Assembly: GCA_019414245.1 (NCBI GenBank)
Contig: DXMK01000001.1
Span: forward strand, 1-46,556
DNA from: Collinsella sp.
GTDB taxonomy: Bacteria > Actinomycetota > Coriobacteriia > Coriobacteriales > Coriobacteriaceae
DNA length: 46,556 nt
Direction of reading: 5' to 3'
Positions within the stretch are counted from its first letter, which is position 1. Every line of letters starts with the position of its first letter. Positions 33,329 to 42,806 of the stretch are shown here, one piece after another. The notes under the pieces were generated by a model. It had not been told where the DNA came from, made no database searches, and worked only from the letters and a program-made list of their open reading frames with translations. A program made the translations under genes and the position numbers.

Positions 33329-34882
33329 ATGGCACAGCGTCATCTTCCTGCACTCCTGATCATCATGGATGGCTGCGGCCTTGCTCCGGCTGATGGCGAG
33401 AACGCCGTCGCCGCTGCCAAGACGCCCTTCCTTGATAGCCTGTACGAGAAGTATCCTCACACCACGCTCGGTGCTTCGGGCGAGGACGTGGGCCTTCCCG
33501 ACGGCCAGATGGGCAACTCCGAGGTGGGTCACCTCAACATCGGTGCCGGCCGCATCGTGTTCCAGGAGCTTTCGCGCATCAACAATGCCATCAAGGACGG
33601 CTCCATCGCCAAGAACGAGGTCTTCGTCAAGGCTATGGACGACGTCAAGGCCGAAGGCAAGACCCTGCACCTCATGGGCCTTATGAGCCCTGGCGGTGTT
33701 CATTCTCACATGAACCACGTCGAGGCTCTGGTCAAGATGGCTGCCCAGCATGGCGTCAAGACCGTTCGCGTCCACGCCTTCATGGATGGCCGCGACGTTG
33801 ACCCGCAGTCCGGTGCCGGCTACATGAGCGAGTTCTGCGCCTTCCTGGCTAAGATCTCTGAGGAGACCGGTTGCGACGCTCGCGTTGCCACCGTCTCGGG
33901 CCGTTATTGGGCCATGGACCGCGATAATCGTTGGGAGCGCATCCAGCGCGCCTACGACGTCATGGTCAACGCGTCCGATGCCGATACCGACCCCGTTGCC
34001 GGTATCAAGGCCTACTACGAGAAGGATCCGCGCGGCGACGAGTTCGTCGAGCCCTTCGCTGCCCACAACGAGGGCATCCACGAGGGCGACGCGGCCATCT
34101 TCTTCAACTTCCGTCCCGACCGCGCTCGTCAGATGACCCGCGTGTTCACGGACAAGGAGTTCGACGGCTTTGAGCGCGAGCAGATCAAGCTTTCGCACTT
34201 TGTGACGATGACCGAGTACGATCCGACGTTTGACGTTGAGGTCGCCTTCCCCAAGACGTTCCCCGAGAACGTCCTGGCCGACGTTATTGCCGCCAATGGC
34301 CTGAAGCAGCTGCATACCGCCGAGACCGAGAAGTACGCCCACGTGACGTTCTTCCTCAACGGCGGCATCGAGGAGCCCAAGGAGGGCGAGGAGCGCGTGC
34401 TCGTCGCTTCCCCCAAGGTTGCTACCTACGATCTGCAGCCCGAGATGAGCGCTCCCGAGGTTACCGAGAAGCTCGTCGCCGCCATCAACGAGGATCGCGC
34501 TGATTTCTACATCGTGAACTTCGCGAACTGCGACATGGTTGGTCACACCGGTGTCTTCGACGCCGCCGTTAAGGCCGTCGAGGCTGTTGACGAGGCTCTG
34601 TCCAAGGTTGTCCCGGCGATTCTCGCCAAGGGCGGCTTTGCGCTGATTACCGCCGACCACGGCAACGCCGATCACATGTTTGACGTTGCTTCCGACGGTT
34701 CCAAGCATCCGTTCACGGCTCACACCACCAACCGTGTGCCGTTCATCATCGTTGATGAGAAGGCGCAGCTCACCGGTATCGAGGACGGCCGTCTTTCCGA
34801 TATCGCTCCGACCATGCTCACCATGGCTGGTATTGAGCCTTCCGCCGAGATGACGGGTCGCGTGCTCGCCACCGAGGCCTAA
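33329..34882 (+). CDS. gpmI: 2,3-bisphosphoglycerate-independent phosphoglycerate mutase
   Basis: This Mn-dependent enzyme of the alkaline phosphatase fold moves phosphate from C3 to C2 of phosphoglycerate through a phosphoserine. The 517-residue protein has the metal-binding IIMDGCG with D14, the nucleophile S64 in GQMGNSEVGHLNIGAGR, the DGRDVDP loop, FNFRPDRARQM and the ADHGNADHMFD metal site. It ends the glycolytic operon and is followed by a strong terminator. No dPGM-type mutase is present here. Confidence 0.97.
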   Translation: MAQRHLPALLIIMDGCGLAPADGENAVAAAKTPFLDSLYEKYPHTTLGASGEDVGLPDGQMGNSEVGHLNIGAGRIVFQELSRINNAIKDGSIAKNEVFVKAMDDVKAEGKTLHLMGLMSPGGVHSHMNHVEALVKMAAQHGVKTVRVHAFMDGRDVDPQSGAGYMSEFCAFLAKISEETGCDARVATVSGRYWAMDRDNRWERIQRAYDVMVNASDADTDPVAGIKAYYEKDPRGDEFVEPFAAHNEGIHEGDAAIFFNFRPDRARQMTRVFTDKEFDGFEREQIKLSHFVTMTEYDPTFDVEVAFPKTFPENVLADVIAANGLKQLHTAETEKYAHVTFFLNGGIEEPKEGEERVLVASPKVATYDLQPEMSAPEVTEKLVAAINEDRADFYIVNFANCDMVGHTGVFDAAVKAVEAVDEALSKVVPAILAKGGFALITADHGNADHMFDVASDGSKHPFTAHTTNRVPFIIVDEKAQLTGIEDGRLSDIAPTMLTMAGIEPSAEMTGRVLATEA

Positions 34883-34907
34883 TAGAAAACAAATACCGTT
34901 TTCTTAT

Positions 34908-34942
34908 AAGGGGGTTGTCCACAATCGGGCAACCCCCTTTTT
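34908..34942 (+). terminator. terminator of the pgk-tpiA-gpmI operon
   Basis: A 13-bp stem (34908-34920 with 34927-34939, one G-T pair) is followed by TTTTT at 34938-34942. The inverted end of the transposon unit begins at the next base, 34943. Confidence 0.95.
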
Positions 34943-34979
34943 CTGCCATTTGGGGACGGGGTAGAAATGGCAGAAATAG
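34943..34979 (+). repeat. left REP-like inverted end
   Basis: This 37-base end contains a hairpin whose 9-base arms can be extended to 12 bp (34940-34951 with 34965-34976) by the T tract of the preceding terminator. Its loop holds GGGGACGGGG. Confidence 0.8.
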
Positions 34980-35117
34980 TTTTCCTCTAAAGCTTGACTT
35001 TCCGTTTGCCTGTGATGGCTTGCCGCTGGCTAGTTTTCTTTCGTTGCCAACCTTGTATTAATGCCTATCTGGGTAGAGTTTGATGCAAACTATGCTTGTG
35101 GATTGTGAGGTCCAGCA

Positions 35118-35867
35118 ATGACAAGGCAGGCCAGAGTTAAGTCCCCCTACGGCTATTACCACGTGATGATGAGAGGCTGTGGCAAGCAGTATCTATTCGA
35201 AGAGGATTATCAGCGCAGGTTTTTCTTGTCCGTAGCTGGCGAAGCATGCACGCGGTACAAGGCATCTCTGTGCGCCTGGTGCCTCATGGACAATCACGTG
35301 CATATGCTGCTTTCTGATCACGAGGACCATATGTGGGAGATTGTCCATTACATAGGAACCCTCTATGGTCAGTTTTTCAACAGGGTGACCGGACACTGTG
35401 GCCCTGTATTTCAGGATCGCTATAAAAGTAAGCCAATCGAGTCTAACGACTATTTTATGCAAGCAATTCGCTATATTCACGATAATCCGATTGAGCTTGG
35501 TTGCCGTCCGGAATGCTACCAATGGAGCAGCTATCAAGCCTATCTTGGTGAAGGCGGCCATCTGGACCGAAGGATCCTATTTAGTCTAATCGGTGGACAG
35601 GGAAATTTTGAATCCTTTAGCAAATCGGGCCGCAAGGATACCTATCTATTGAATACTGGTCGTTCGATGACGGTATTTGAGCAGGAGCGCAAGGCTAGGG
35701 GAGTTCTGAACGGCATGGATCCCCATAATGTTATAGGGCTTCCCGGTCCATTTGAACGTGCCGAGGCTGTTCGCAGGCTGTATGAGGCTGGCTTTAGTGA
35801 GCGACAGATTGTTCGTCTTACGGGGCTTGGACGCTATGTCGTTCAAAATGCTGTCAAATCACTTTAA
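35118..35867 (+). CDS. REP-associated tyrosine transposase-like protein (Y1, HUH family)
   Basis: The 249-residue protein has the HUH pair as H60-V-H62 in MDNHVHMLLSD, the upstream YYHVMMRG strand, and the tyrosine-bearing helix region FMQAIRYIHDNPIE. A C-terminal helix-turn-helix-like segment reads FSERQIVRLTGLGRYVVQNAV. Y1 enzymes nick and join single-stranded DNA through a tyrosine, and RAYT members act on flanking REP palindromes, which are present here. The frame is intact, so the protein may be active. Codon use differs from the neighbouring housekeeping genes. Confidence 0.87.
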   Translation: MTRQARVKSPYGYYHVMMRGCGKQYLFEEDYQRRFFLSVAGEACTRYKASLCAWCLMDNHVHMLLSDHEDHMWEIVHYIGTLYGQFFNRVTGHCGPVFQDRYKSKPIESNDYFMQAIRYIHDNPIELGCRPECYQWSSYQAYLGEGGHLDRRILFSLIGGQGNFESFSKSGRKDTYLLNTGRSMTVFEQERKARGVLNGMDPHNVIGLPGPFERAEAVRRLYEAGFSERQIVRLTGLGRYVVQNAVKSL

Positions 35868-35884
35868 TAGATGAAAATCAAGAG

Positions 35885-35921
35885 CTATTTCTGCCATTTC
35901 TACCCCGTCCCCGAGTGGCAG
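35885..35921 (-). repeat. right REP-like inverted end
   Basis: This is the reverse complement of 34943-34979 except for two bases (AAA to GAG near the outer edge). The changed hairpin can still pair as RNA through G-U pairs. Confidence 0.8.
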
Positions 35922-35987
35922 GTAGGGGAGAGCGGGGGATTGTGGTACAGTACTGGAGTTTGAACTGTTCTATTAAGGAGCTTATCT

Positions 35988-36242
35988 ATGGGTCCGTTCC
36001 AGATTCTTCTGTTTGTCGTTTGGGCTGTCTCTGCCGTGGCGCTGACGATTCTCGTCCTGATGCATTCCGGTAAGGGCACCGGCGTTTCGGATATGATCGC
36101 TAGCTCGCTGTATAACTCCAGCTCTGCCACGGGCGTCATGGAGCAGAACCTCGATCGCCTGACGGTAATTATGGCCGTTGTTTTTGCCGTGTGCGTCGTC
36201 CTGTGCATGTTCTTCTTCCCGCAGGGCATCGTGGGCTACTAA
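35988..36242 (+). CDS. secG: preprotein translocase subunit SecG
   Basis: SecG is the small non-essential subunit of the SecYEG channel and helps SecA-driven export. The 84-residue protein has two hydrophobic helices (LLFVVWAVSAVALTILVLM and VIMAVVFAVCVVLCMFFF) joined by a loop with the family stretch HSGKGTGVSDMI. TTAAGGAG lies about 8 bases upstream of the ATG. Its position after gpmI is conserved in Gram-positive bacteria; the transposon unit has been inserted between them. Any -35 element of its own promoter would abut the right end of that unit. Confidence 0.95.
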   Translation: MGPFQILLFVVWAVSAVALTILVLMHSGKGTGVSDMIASSLYNSSSATGVMEQNLDRLTVIMAVVFAVCVVLCMFFFPQGIVGY

Positions 36243-36267
36243 GCATCGGCGTATATACATTTGCAAT

Positions 36268-36294
36268 GGGTCTCGCATGTGCGGGACCCTTTTT
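36268..36294 (+). terminator. terminator of secG
   Basis: A 10-bp stem (36268-36277 with 36280-36289, one G-T pair) with a very short loop is followed by five T. The remaining 36295-36535 holds no gene; it contains the palindrome GACATATGTC (36485-36494) and an AAACGTT at 36413-36419, but I cannot assign a promoter with confidence. Confidence 0.88.
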
Positions 36295-36535
36295 GTTTAC
36301 ATATTTGTAACAGAGTCAAAATATCCCCACATACTTCGCCCAACTAAAGAAATTCTCGACCGTTAACCGGAATTAGCCCCAAATCGTGCATAAAATGCGC
36401 TACTGTATTGCGAAACGTTGGTTCGTTGTGCATAACCAGCCATAGCAGCGGGCGGCGTTTTGATGGTTCGGATCGGATTGTCTCGACATATGTCCGACTG
36501 AACATTTCTTTGTCCTATCTCATAAGGAGGATGGC

Positions 36536-38212
36536 ATGGCTGATTCTATGTTCCACCAGCCCGTTATGGGTCGTCGCGCCTTTGTTGGCGGCACCCTCGC
36601 TGCGAGCTCCATGGCTTTTCTTGCCGCATGCGGCAAGAAGGGCGGCGACACTTCCGGTTCTGAGTCCGGTTCGACGCTGAACTTCTACATCAACAACCCG
36701 GTCTGCATCGACCCCTACAATGTCCAGGAGGACCAGGGCACTCAGATCGAGTACCAGCTCTTTGACGCTCTGACCTCTTATGACGCCGAGAAGGGCGAGA
36801 TCGTTCCGCTGGCTTGCGAGTCCTTCGAGGCCAACGACGACGCCACCGAGTTCACCTTCAAGATCAAGAAGGCCAAGTTCCACAACGGTGACGACGTTAC
36901 CTCCAAGTCCTTCAAGCTCGGTTGGGAGCGTCTGGTCAACACCAAGTCGGCCATCGCTACCGAGTATGGCCCTTCCGAGGTCTCCTATCACCTTTCCATG
37001 GTCGAGGGCTATGACGATCTGCTTGCCGGTAACGCTACTGAACTCAGCGGTGTTACCTGCCCCGACGATGAGACCCTCGTCGTCAAGCTGTCTTCCGCTT
37101 ACGCCGACTTCCCCTTCGTCGCCTCTCACCCGGCTCTGGCCCCGGTTCCCGAGTGCGCCGAGTCCGATGCCAAGAGCTTCTACCTTGCACCGGTCGGTAA
37201 CGGCCCGTTCATGATGGACGGCAAGTGGGAGGATGGTCAGGAGATCAACCTCAAGAAGTTCGACGATTACTATGGCGACAAGGCCAAGATCGATGGCATC
37301 CACTTCCAGGTCATCAAGGACATGGAGACCGCTTACAAGGAGTTCCAGGCCGGTAACCTCGATGTCTGCGACGTTCCCGTTGCTCAGATCGACGCCGCCA
37401 AGAAGGATCGCGGCGTGTCCAAGGACGGCTACACCATGGGTGACGGCGAGCGCATGCTGCTCGGCTCCGAGCCTTCCACCTACTACCTGACCTGCAACAA
37501 CACGGCCGAGCCGTTCAACAACGCCGACCTGCGCAGGGGTATCTCCCTGGCCATCAACCGTGAGGCCATCTGCAAGACTATCTTCAAGGGTACCCGTACC
37601 CCCGCCGACGGCATTGTTCCTCCGGGCATCGATGGCTACAAGGAGGGAGCATGGGAGTTCTGCGCCTACGACGTCGACAAGGCTAACGAGTACCTGGACA
37701 AGGTTGCTCCCGCTGGCGCTAACGGCGATCGTGGCATTAACGTGACCCTTTCCTACAACCAGGATGGTGGCCACAAGGAGATCATGGAGTCCATCATCGG
37801 TGACCTCGCCAAGGTTGGCGTTACCGCTGTCTCCGATACCCCTGAGTGGTCTGCCTTGCTCGAGCAGTACCAGAACTTTAACTATCAGTTCGGTCGTCTG
37901 GGTTGGATTGCCGACTACCCGATTATGGACAACTTCCTGTATCCGCTGTTCCACTCCGACTCCCTCGGTGGCGACAACCGCTCCGGTTACAACAACCCCG
38001 AGTTCGACGCCAAGGTCAACGAGGCTCGCACCACGGTTGACGACGAAGAGCGCGTTGCTAAGATGCAGGAGGCCGACGCTATGGTCGCTGCCGACTGCCC
38101 GGTCATCCCGGTGATGTTCTACACGCACACCATCGTCGGCTCCGATCGCATCAAGCACCTCTATGTCGATCCGCAGAAGCACGCTGAGCTGGGTACCGCT
38201 GAGCTCGCCTAA
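36536..38212 (+). CDS. oppA: oligopeptide ABC transporter substrate-binding lipoprotein
   Basis: The 558-residue protein is a family 5 peptide-binding protein. The leader has GRRAFVGG (R13, R14) and a lipobox ending in LAAC with C32, so it is a lipoprotein with a possible Tat signal. FTFKIKKAKFHNGDDVTSKSFKLGWERL is the conserved first-lobe region, and INREAICKTIFKGTRTPADGIVPPG is typical of OppA rather than DppA. AAGGAGG precedes the ATG. It begins a complete oppABCDF operon. The cargo is probably oligopeptides, important for a bacterium that ferments amino acids. Confidence 0.93.
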   Translation: MADSMFHQPVMGRRAFVGGTLAASSMAFLAACGKKGGDTSGSESGSTLNFYINNPVCIDPYNVQEDQGTQIEYQLFDALTSYDAEKGEIVPLACESFEANDDATEFTFKIKKAKFHNGDDVTSKSFKLGWERLVNTKSAIATEYGPSEVSYHLSMVEGYDDLLAGNATELSGVTCPDDETLVVKLSSAYADFPFVASHPALAPVPECAESDAKSFYLAPVGNGPFMMDGKWEDGQEINLKKFDDYYGDKAKIDGIHFQVIKDMETAYKEFQAGNLDVCDVPVAQIDAAKKDRGVSKDGYTMGDGERMLLGSEPSTYYLTCNNTAEPFNNADLRRGISLAINREAICKTIFKGTRTPADGIVPPGIDGYKEGAWEFCAYDVDKANEYLDKVAPAGANGDRGINVTLSYNQDGGHKEIMESIIGDLAKVGVTAVSDTPEWSALLEQYQNFNYQFGRLGWIADYPIMDNFLYPLFHSDSLGGDNRSGYNNPEFDAKVNEARTTVDDEERVAKMQEADAMVAADCPVIPVMFYTHTIVGSDRIKHLYVDPQKHAELGTAELA

Positions 38213-38308
38213 GAGTTTGCAGCTTCCGTGAGGGTCAAGTATTTACGTAGACCTCATGGGAAACATACAGTTCTCCCTAACCTGGGGTAAACTGGCTGAT
38301 GGTAATTT

Positions 38309-38338
38309 TGGGATGCCGGTCTGGCGATCGGCATCCCA
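38309..38338 (+). terminator. intercistronic hairpin between oppA and oppB
   Basis: A perfect 10-bp stem (38309-38318 with 38329-38338) with a 10-base loop is followed by TTTAGG. It lies at the same place as the hairpin at 19302-19335 in the nan transporter operon and probably raises the level of binding protein over the permeases. Confidence 0.6.
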
Positions 38339-38368
38339 TTTAGGTTAATCCCTAGATAGGGGAGTGGT

Positions 38369-39406
38369 ATGGGTAAGTACATCGTTAAACGTGTGCTTCA
38401 GTTCATCCCGGTATTTTTGGGCGTTACGCTGATTCTGTTCGCCCTTCAGAATATCGTGCCGGGAGATCCGATCAAGCTGATCGGTGGAGACAAGGCTCTG
38501 TCCCCCGAGGTGGAGCTTCAGCTTCGCGTCCGCTATCACCTGGTCCAGACGGACGAGGACGGCAACGCGATTCTTGACGAGAACGGCGACCCCGTTCAAA
38601 CGTCGCTCGTGGACCGTTACTTGTATTACATGAACGGCCTGCTTCATGGCGATCTGGGCAATTCGTATCAGCGCAAGCTGCCGGTTACGGAAATCTTTGC
38701 CCAGAAGTATCCGTATACGGTCAAACTTGCCGCGTGCGCCATCGTGCTCGAGGCAATCATGGGTATCGGTGCGGGTATCATTTCGGCGGTAAAGCGTTAT
38801 TCCTTCTGGGATATTTTGGTAACGCTCACCACGTCGATCCTCGTTGCCGTCCCGGCCTTCTGGCTCGGTATGTTGCTGCAGCTGTTCTTTGGCGTCATCC
38901 TCAAGGATGCCACCGGCGGCGCATTCTCCATGCCGATTTCGGGTGCCGGCGGTTCCAGCTCTCAGTATCAGGATTGGATGCACTATGTGCTTCCGACCAT
39001 TACGCTGGCTTCGGTTTCGACCGCTTATGCTGCCCGCATTATGCGCTCGCAGCTGCTTGACGTCATGAACCAGGATTACATCCGTACGGCAAAGGCGAAG
39101 GGTCTCTCCAATCGCGCGATCATCGTCAAGCATGCGCTTAAGAATGCACTCATCCCCGTCGTTACCTATATTGGTGTCGACTTTGGCGGCATGCTTTCGG
39201 GCGCCATCCTGACCGAGACGGTCTTTAACTGGCCCGGTATCGGCTATGAGGTCTATCGCGCCATTAGCATGCGTGACTGGCCCATCGTTATGGGCGGCGT
39301 TACGCTCATCGTTGTCGTCGTCATGGTGATCAACCTGCTCGTCGACATTAGCTATGCATTCCTCGACCCGCGCATCCGCCTTGGCGGTCCGTCGGATAAG
39401 GCCTAA
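38369..39406 (+). CDS. oppB: oligopeptide ABC transporter permease
   Basis: The 345-residue membrane protein has six predicted helices, starting with FIPVFLGVTLILFALQNIV. It has the first extracellular loop with VPGDPIKLIGG, and the EAA coupling loop near MNQDYIRTAKAKGLSNRAIIVKHALKNALIPVV. A GGGGAG stands just upstream of the ATG. It pairs with the next gene product to form the channel. The long loop between helices 1 and 2 contains an acidic insertion (QTDEDGNAILDENGD) that is a little unusual but keeps the frame. Confidence 0.94.
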   Translation: MGKYIVKRVLQFIPVFLGVTLILFALQNIVPGDPIKLIGGDKALSPEVELQLRVRYHLVQTDEDGNAILDENGDPVQTSLVDRYLYYMNGLLHGDLGNSYQRKLPVTEIFAQKYPYTVKLAACAIVLEAIMGIGAGIISAVKRYSFWDILVTLTTSILVAVPAFWLGMLLQLFFGVILKDATGGAFSMPISGAGGSSSQYQDWMHYVLPTITLASVSTAYAARIMRSQLLDVMNQDYIRTAKAKGLSNRAIIVKHALKNALIPVVTYIGVDFGGMLSGAILTETVFNWPGIGYEVYRAISMRDWPIVMGGVTLIVVVVMVINLLVDISYAFLDPRIRLGGPSDKA

Positions 39407-39420
39407 GGGAGGTACGTCTC

Positions 39421-40356
39421 ATGCAGGAAACTGATTCTCAGTCTCAGGAGCAGGCTACCGCCACCAAGGCCGCATCTGCTCCCGCCAAGTCCCGCACGCT
39501 GTGGGGCGACGCTTTTAAGCGTCTTCGTAAGAACAAGCTCGCCGTTATCGGTGTCTGTTGGATCATCGTCGTCGTTGTGGTTGCACTGACCGCAGATCTG
39601 TGGGCTAAGCCCTGGCTCGGTTCGCCGACGGCTTCCGACTCGACCACCATGGCCGAGACGTCGCTGCTGGCTCCGTGTGCAGAGCACCCGTTTGGCACCG
39701 ACGCTCTTGGTCGTGACATTCTTGTCCGTGTTATCTACGGTGCACGCGTTTCGCTGTCCGTCGGCATTATGGCCACCGCGATCTCCACGCTGATCGGTCT
39801 GGTCATGGGTGCCCTCGCCGGTTTCTACGGCGGCATCTGGGATACGATCATCATGCGCTGTGCGGACATCTTCCTGGCGTTCCCGTACGTGCTGTTCGTT
39901 GTCGCCATGATCGCTGTTATCGGCCGTGGTCTTCAGAACGTCTTTATCGCCATCGGTATTCTCGGCTGGCCTTCGATTGCGCGCGTCTTCCGATCCGCGA
40001 TCCTGACGGTCAAGGAAAACGACTATGTTGACGCTGCGCGCGCGATGGGTGCATCTGATGCTCGTATCGTCGTGCGTCACATCTTCCCGAACTCCGTCGC
40101 CTCCATCGTGGTCTACGCGACCATGAACATTGGTGGCGCCATTCTGACCGAGTCCGCTCTGTCCTTCCTCGGCATGGGCGTTATTCCGCCTACGCCTTCG
40201 TGGGGCTCCATGATTCAGGACGGTCAGCAGTATCTTCTGACCGCTCCCTGGATGATGATCATGCCCGGTCTGGCAATTCTCTCGACGGTGCTCGCCTTCA
40301 CCCTGCTGGGTGATGGTCTGCGCGACGCCCTCGACGTCAAGATGAAGGACGCATAA
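39421..40356 (+). CDS. oppC: oligopeptide ABC transporter permease
   Basis: The 311-residue protein has the OppC layout: an N-terminal cytosolic tail of about 40 residues rich in S, A and Q, the first helix LAVIGVCWIIVVVVVALTADL, the HPFGTDALGRDILVRVIYGARVSL motif, and the EAA loop (NDYVDAARAMGASDARIVVRHIFPNSVA). A GGGAGG site lies about 9 bases before the ATG. It is 2 bases from oppD. Confidence 0.94.
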   Translation: MQETDSQSQEQATATKAASAPAKSRTLWGDAFKRLRKNKLAVIGVCWIIVVVVVALTADLWAKPWLGSPTASDSTTMAETSLLAPCAEHPFGTDALGRDILVRVIYGARVSLSVGIMATAISTLIGLVMGALAGFYGGIWDTIIMRCADIFLAFPYVLFVVAMIAVIGRGLQNVFIAIGILGWPSIARVFRSAILTVKENDYVDAARAMGASDARIVVRHIFPNSVASIVVYATMNIGGAILTESALSFLGMGVIPPTPSWGSMIQDGQQYLLTAPWMMIMPGLAILSTVLAFTLLGDGLRDALDVKMKDA

Positions 40357-40358
40357 GG

Positions 40359-41449
40359 ATGAAGAAGAACAAGAACTATGTGGACCTGAAGGACCAGCCG
40401 GTTCCCGAGGGCCAGCATCTGCTCGAGGTCGATGACCTTAAGATGTATTTCCACACCGAGGATGGCGTCGTTCGCGCTGTCGACGGTGTCTCCTACACGC
40501 TCGATCGCGGCGAGACCCTGGGCGTCGTCGGTGAGTCCGGCTCCGGTAAGTCCGTGACCGCCATGACTATCATGGGCCTCATCTCGATGCCTCCGGGAAA
40601 GATCGAGGGCGGCGACGTTCGCTATCGCGGTCGTTCGATCCTCGAAATGACCGAGGAAGAGATGCAGCACATTCGCGGCAACGATATCGCGATGATCTTC
40701 CAGGATCCTATGACCTCCTTGAACCCGGTCTATAAGATCGGCAAGCAGGTAGGCGAGGGCCTTCGTCTGCACCGTGGCTACTCCAAGCAGGAGGCGCTCA
40801 AGCGCGCCACCGAGCTTCTGGACCTCGTTGGTATTCCCGAGCCCGAGAAGCGCGTCAATGAGTATCCGCACCAGTTCTCTGGCGGTATGCGTCAGCGCGT
40901 CATGATTGCTATGGCTCTTGCCTGCGATCCCGATATTCTGATTGCCGACGAGCCCACGACTGCTCTGGACGTTACCATCCAGGCTCAGATTATCGAGCTT
41001 ATGCAGGAAATGCAGGAGAAGAACGGCAACGCCATCATCATGATTACCCATGACCTGGGCGTCGTCGCCGACATGGCCGACAAGATCATGGTTATGTACG
41101 CCGGCCGTCCCGTCGAGTTCGGTACTGCTGAGGAAATCTTTTACGAGAGCCGCCACCCCTACACCTGGGGCCTTATCCGCTCCATCCCGGAGCAGGCCAT
41201 CGAAGAGAAGAAGCCGCTTACGCCGATTCACGGCAACCCGCCTTCGCTCATGAACCTGCCCGAGGGCTGCGTATTCTCTCCTCGTTGCCCTTATGCGACG
41301 GACAAGTGCCGCAAGCAGCGCCCCGAGCGCGTTGTCACCGAGTCTGGTCACTACTCTGCGTGCCACTACTCCGGTGACCCCGAGTTCCTCAAGAACGCTC
41401 CTGAGACGTCCCGTACGCGCAAGGATTCCAAGAAGGGAGGCGAGGCGTA

Positions 41450-41450
<1 letters not shown>
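40359..41450 (+). CDS. oppD: oligopeptide ABC transporter ATP-binding protein
   Basis: The 363-residue ATPase has Walker A GESGSGKS, a Q-loop in IFQDPMTSLNPVYK, signature FSGGMRQRVMIAMAL, Walker B ILIADEPTTALD and the THD switch. The C-terminal oligopeptide extension has the CVFSPRCPYATDKCRKQRPE cysteine motif known in OppD/DppD proteins, where I recall an Fe-S cluster in some members. The last base of its stop codon is the first base of the oppF start (TAATG). Confidence 0.95.
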
Positions 41451-42478
<1,028 letters not shown>

Positions 42479-42492
42479 TCGGTGAACCGTCC

Positions 42493-42624
42493 GGGCCCGC
42501 TCTGGAATTGCCTTTCAGAACGTCCTCGACCATGGAAGCCCTCTTATCCTGCTCCTTCGGAGCTGCGGATAAGGGGGCTTCCTGGTCTGCGGAATGTTCT
42601 GAAAGGCAATTCCAGAGCGGGCCC
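42493..42624 (+). repeat. long hairpin element E1, 132 bp
   Basis: The outer arms 42493-42521 and 42596-42624 are perfect complements over 29 bp. Inside them, GTCCTCGACCAT on the left and TGGTCTGCGGAAT on the right are mostly unpaired but can form a GACCA/TGGTC helix. A second stem of 16 bp (42534-42549 with 42567-42582, one G-T pair) follows, and a GCTCC-TTC-GGAGC tip (42551-42563). There is no T tract behind it. Loop motifs are shared with E2 in the opposite orientation. Confidence 0.9.
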
Positions 42625-42806
42625 TGCGTTAACGCTGCAGAGGGGAGTGCGATTCCTTGATGGCTCACTTAATCTAATAGGACAGTTAGTGAGGCCGGAG
42701 CCTTGGCTCCGGCCTCCCCATATAAGGGCTCGGCAAAGTCGAGCCACTAAATTTATATCAGCCCCCAGAACATGTTTGAGAACTGTGCATGAAGCATGTG
42801 CCCCTA
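42625..42806. other. spacer between the two long hairpins
   Basis: I see no gene in this stretch. It contains the palindrome GCGTTAACGC (42626-42635), a perfect GC-rich 12-base-arm hairpin at 42691-42714 that could help terminate the opp operon although no T tract follows, and a 6-bp hairpin at 42727-42745. Confidence 0.5.

Larger units (their letters stand above)
34943..35921 (+). mobile_element. RAYT/IS200-like element with 37-bp inverted ends
   Basis: The unit runs between an inverted pair of 37-base ends that match at 35 positions (34943-34979 and 35885-35921). Each end is itself a hairpin: CTGCCATTT pairs with AAATGGCAG around a GGGGACGGGG-containing loop. One Y1-type transposase gene lies inside. 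Short palindromes on both sides of such a gene are the hallmark of REP-associated tyrosine transposases. The interior is clearly less GC-rich than the glycolytic genes, which suggests transfer. Confidence 0.85.
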
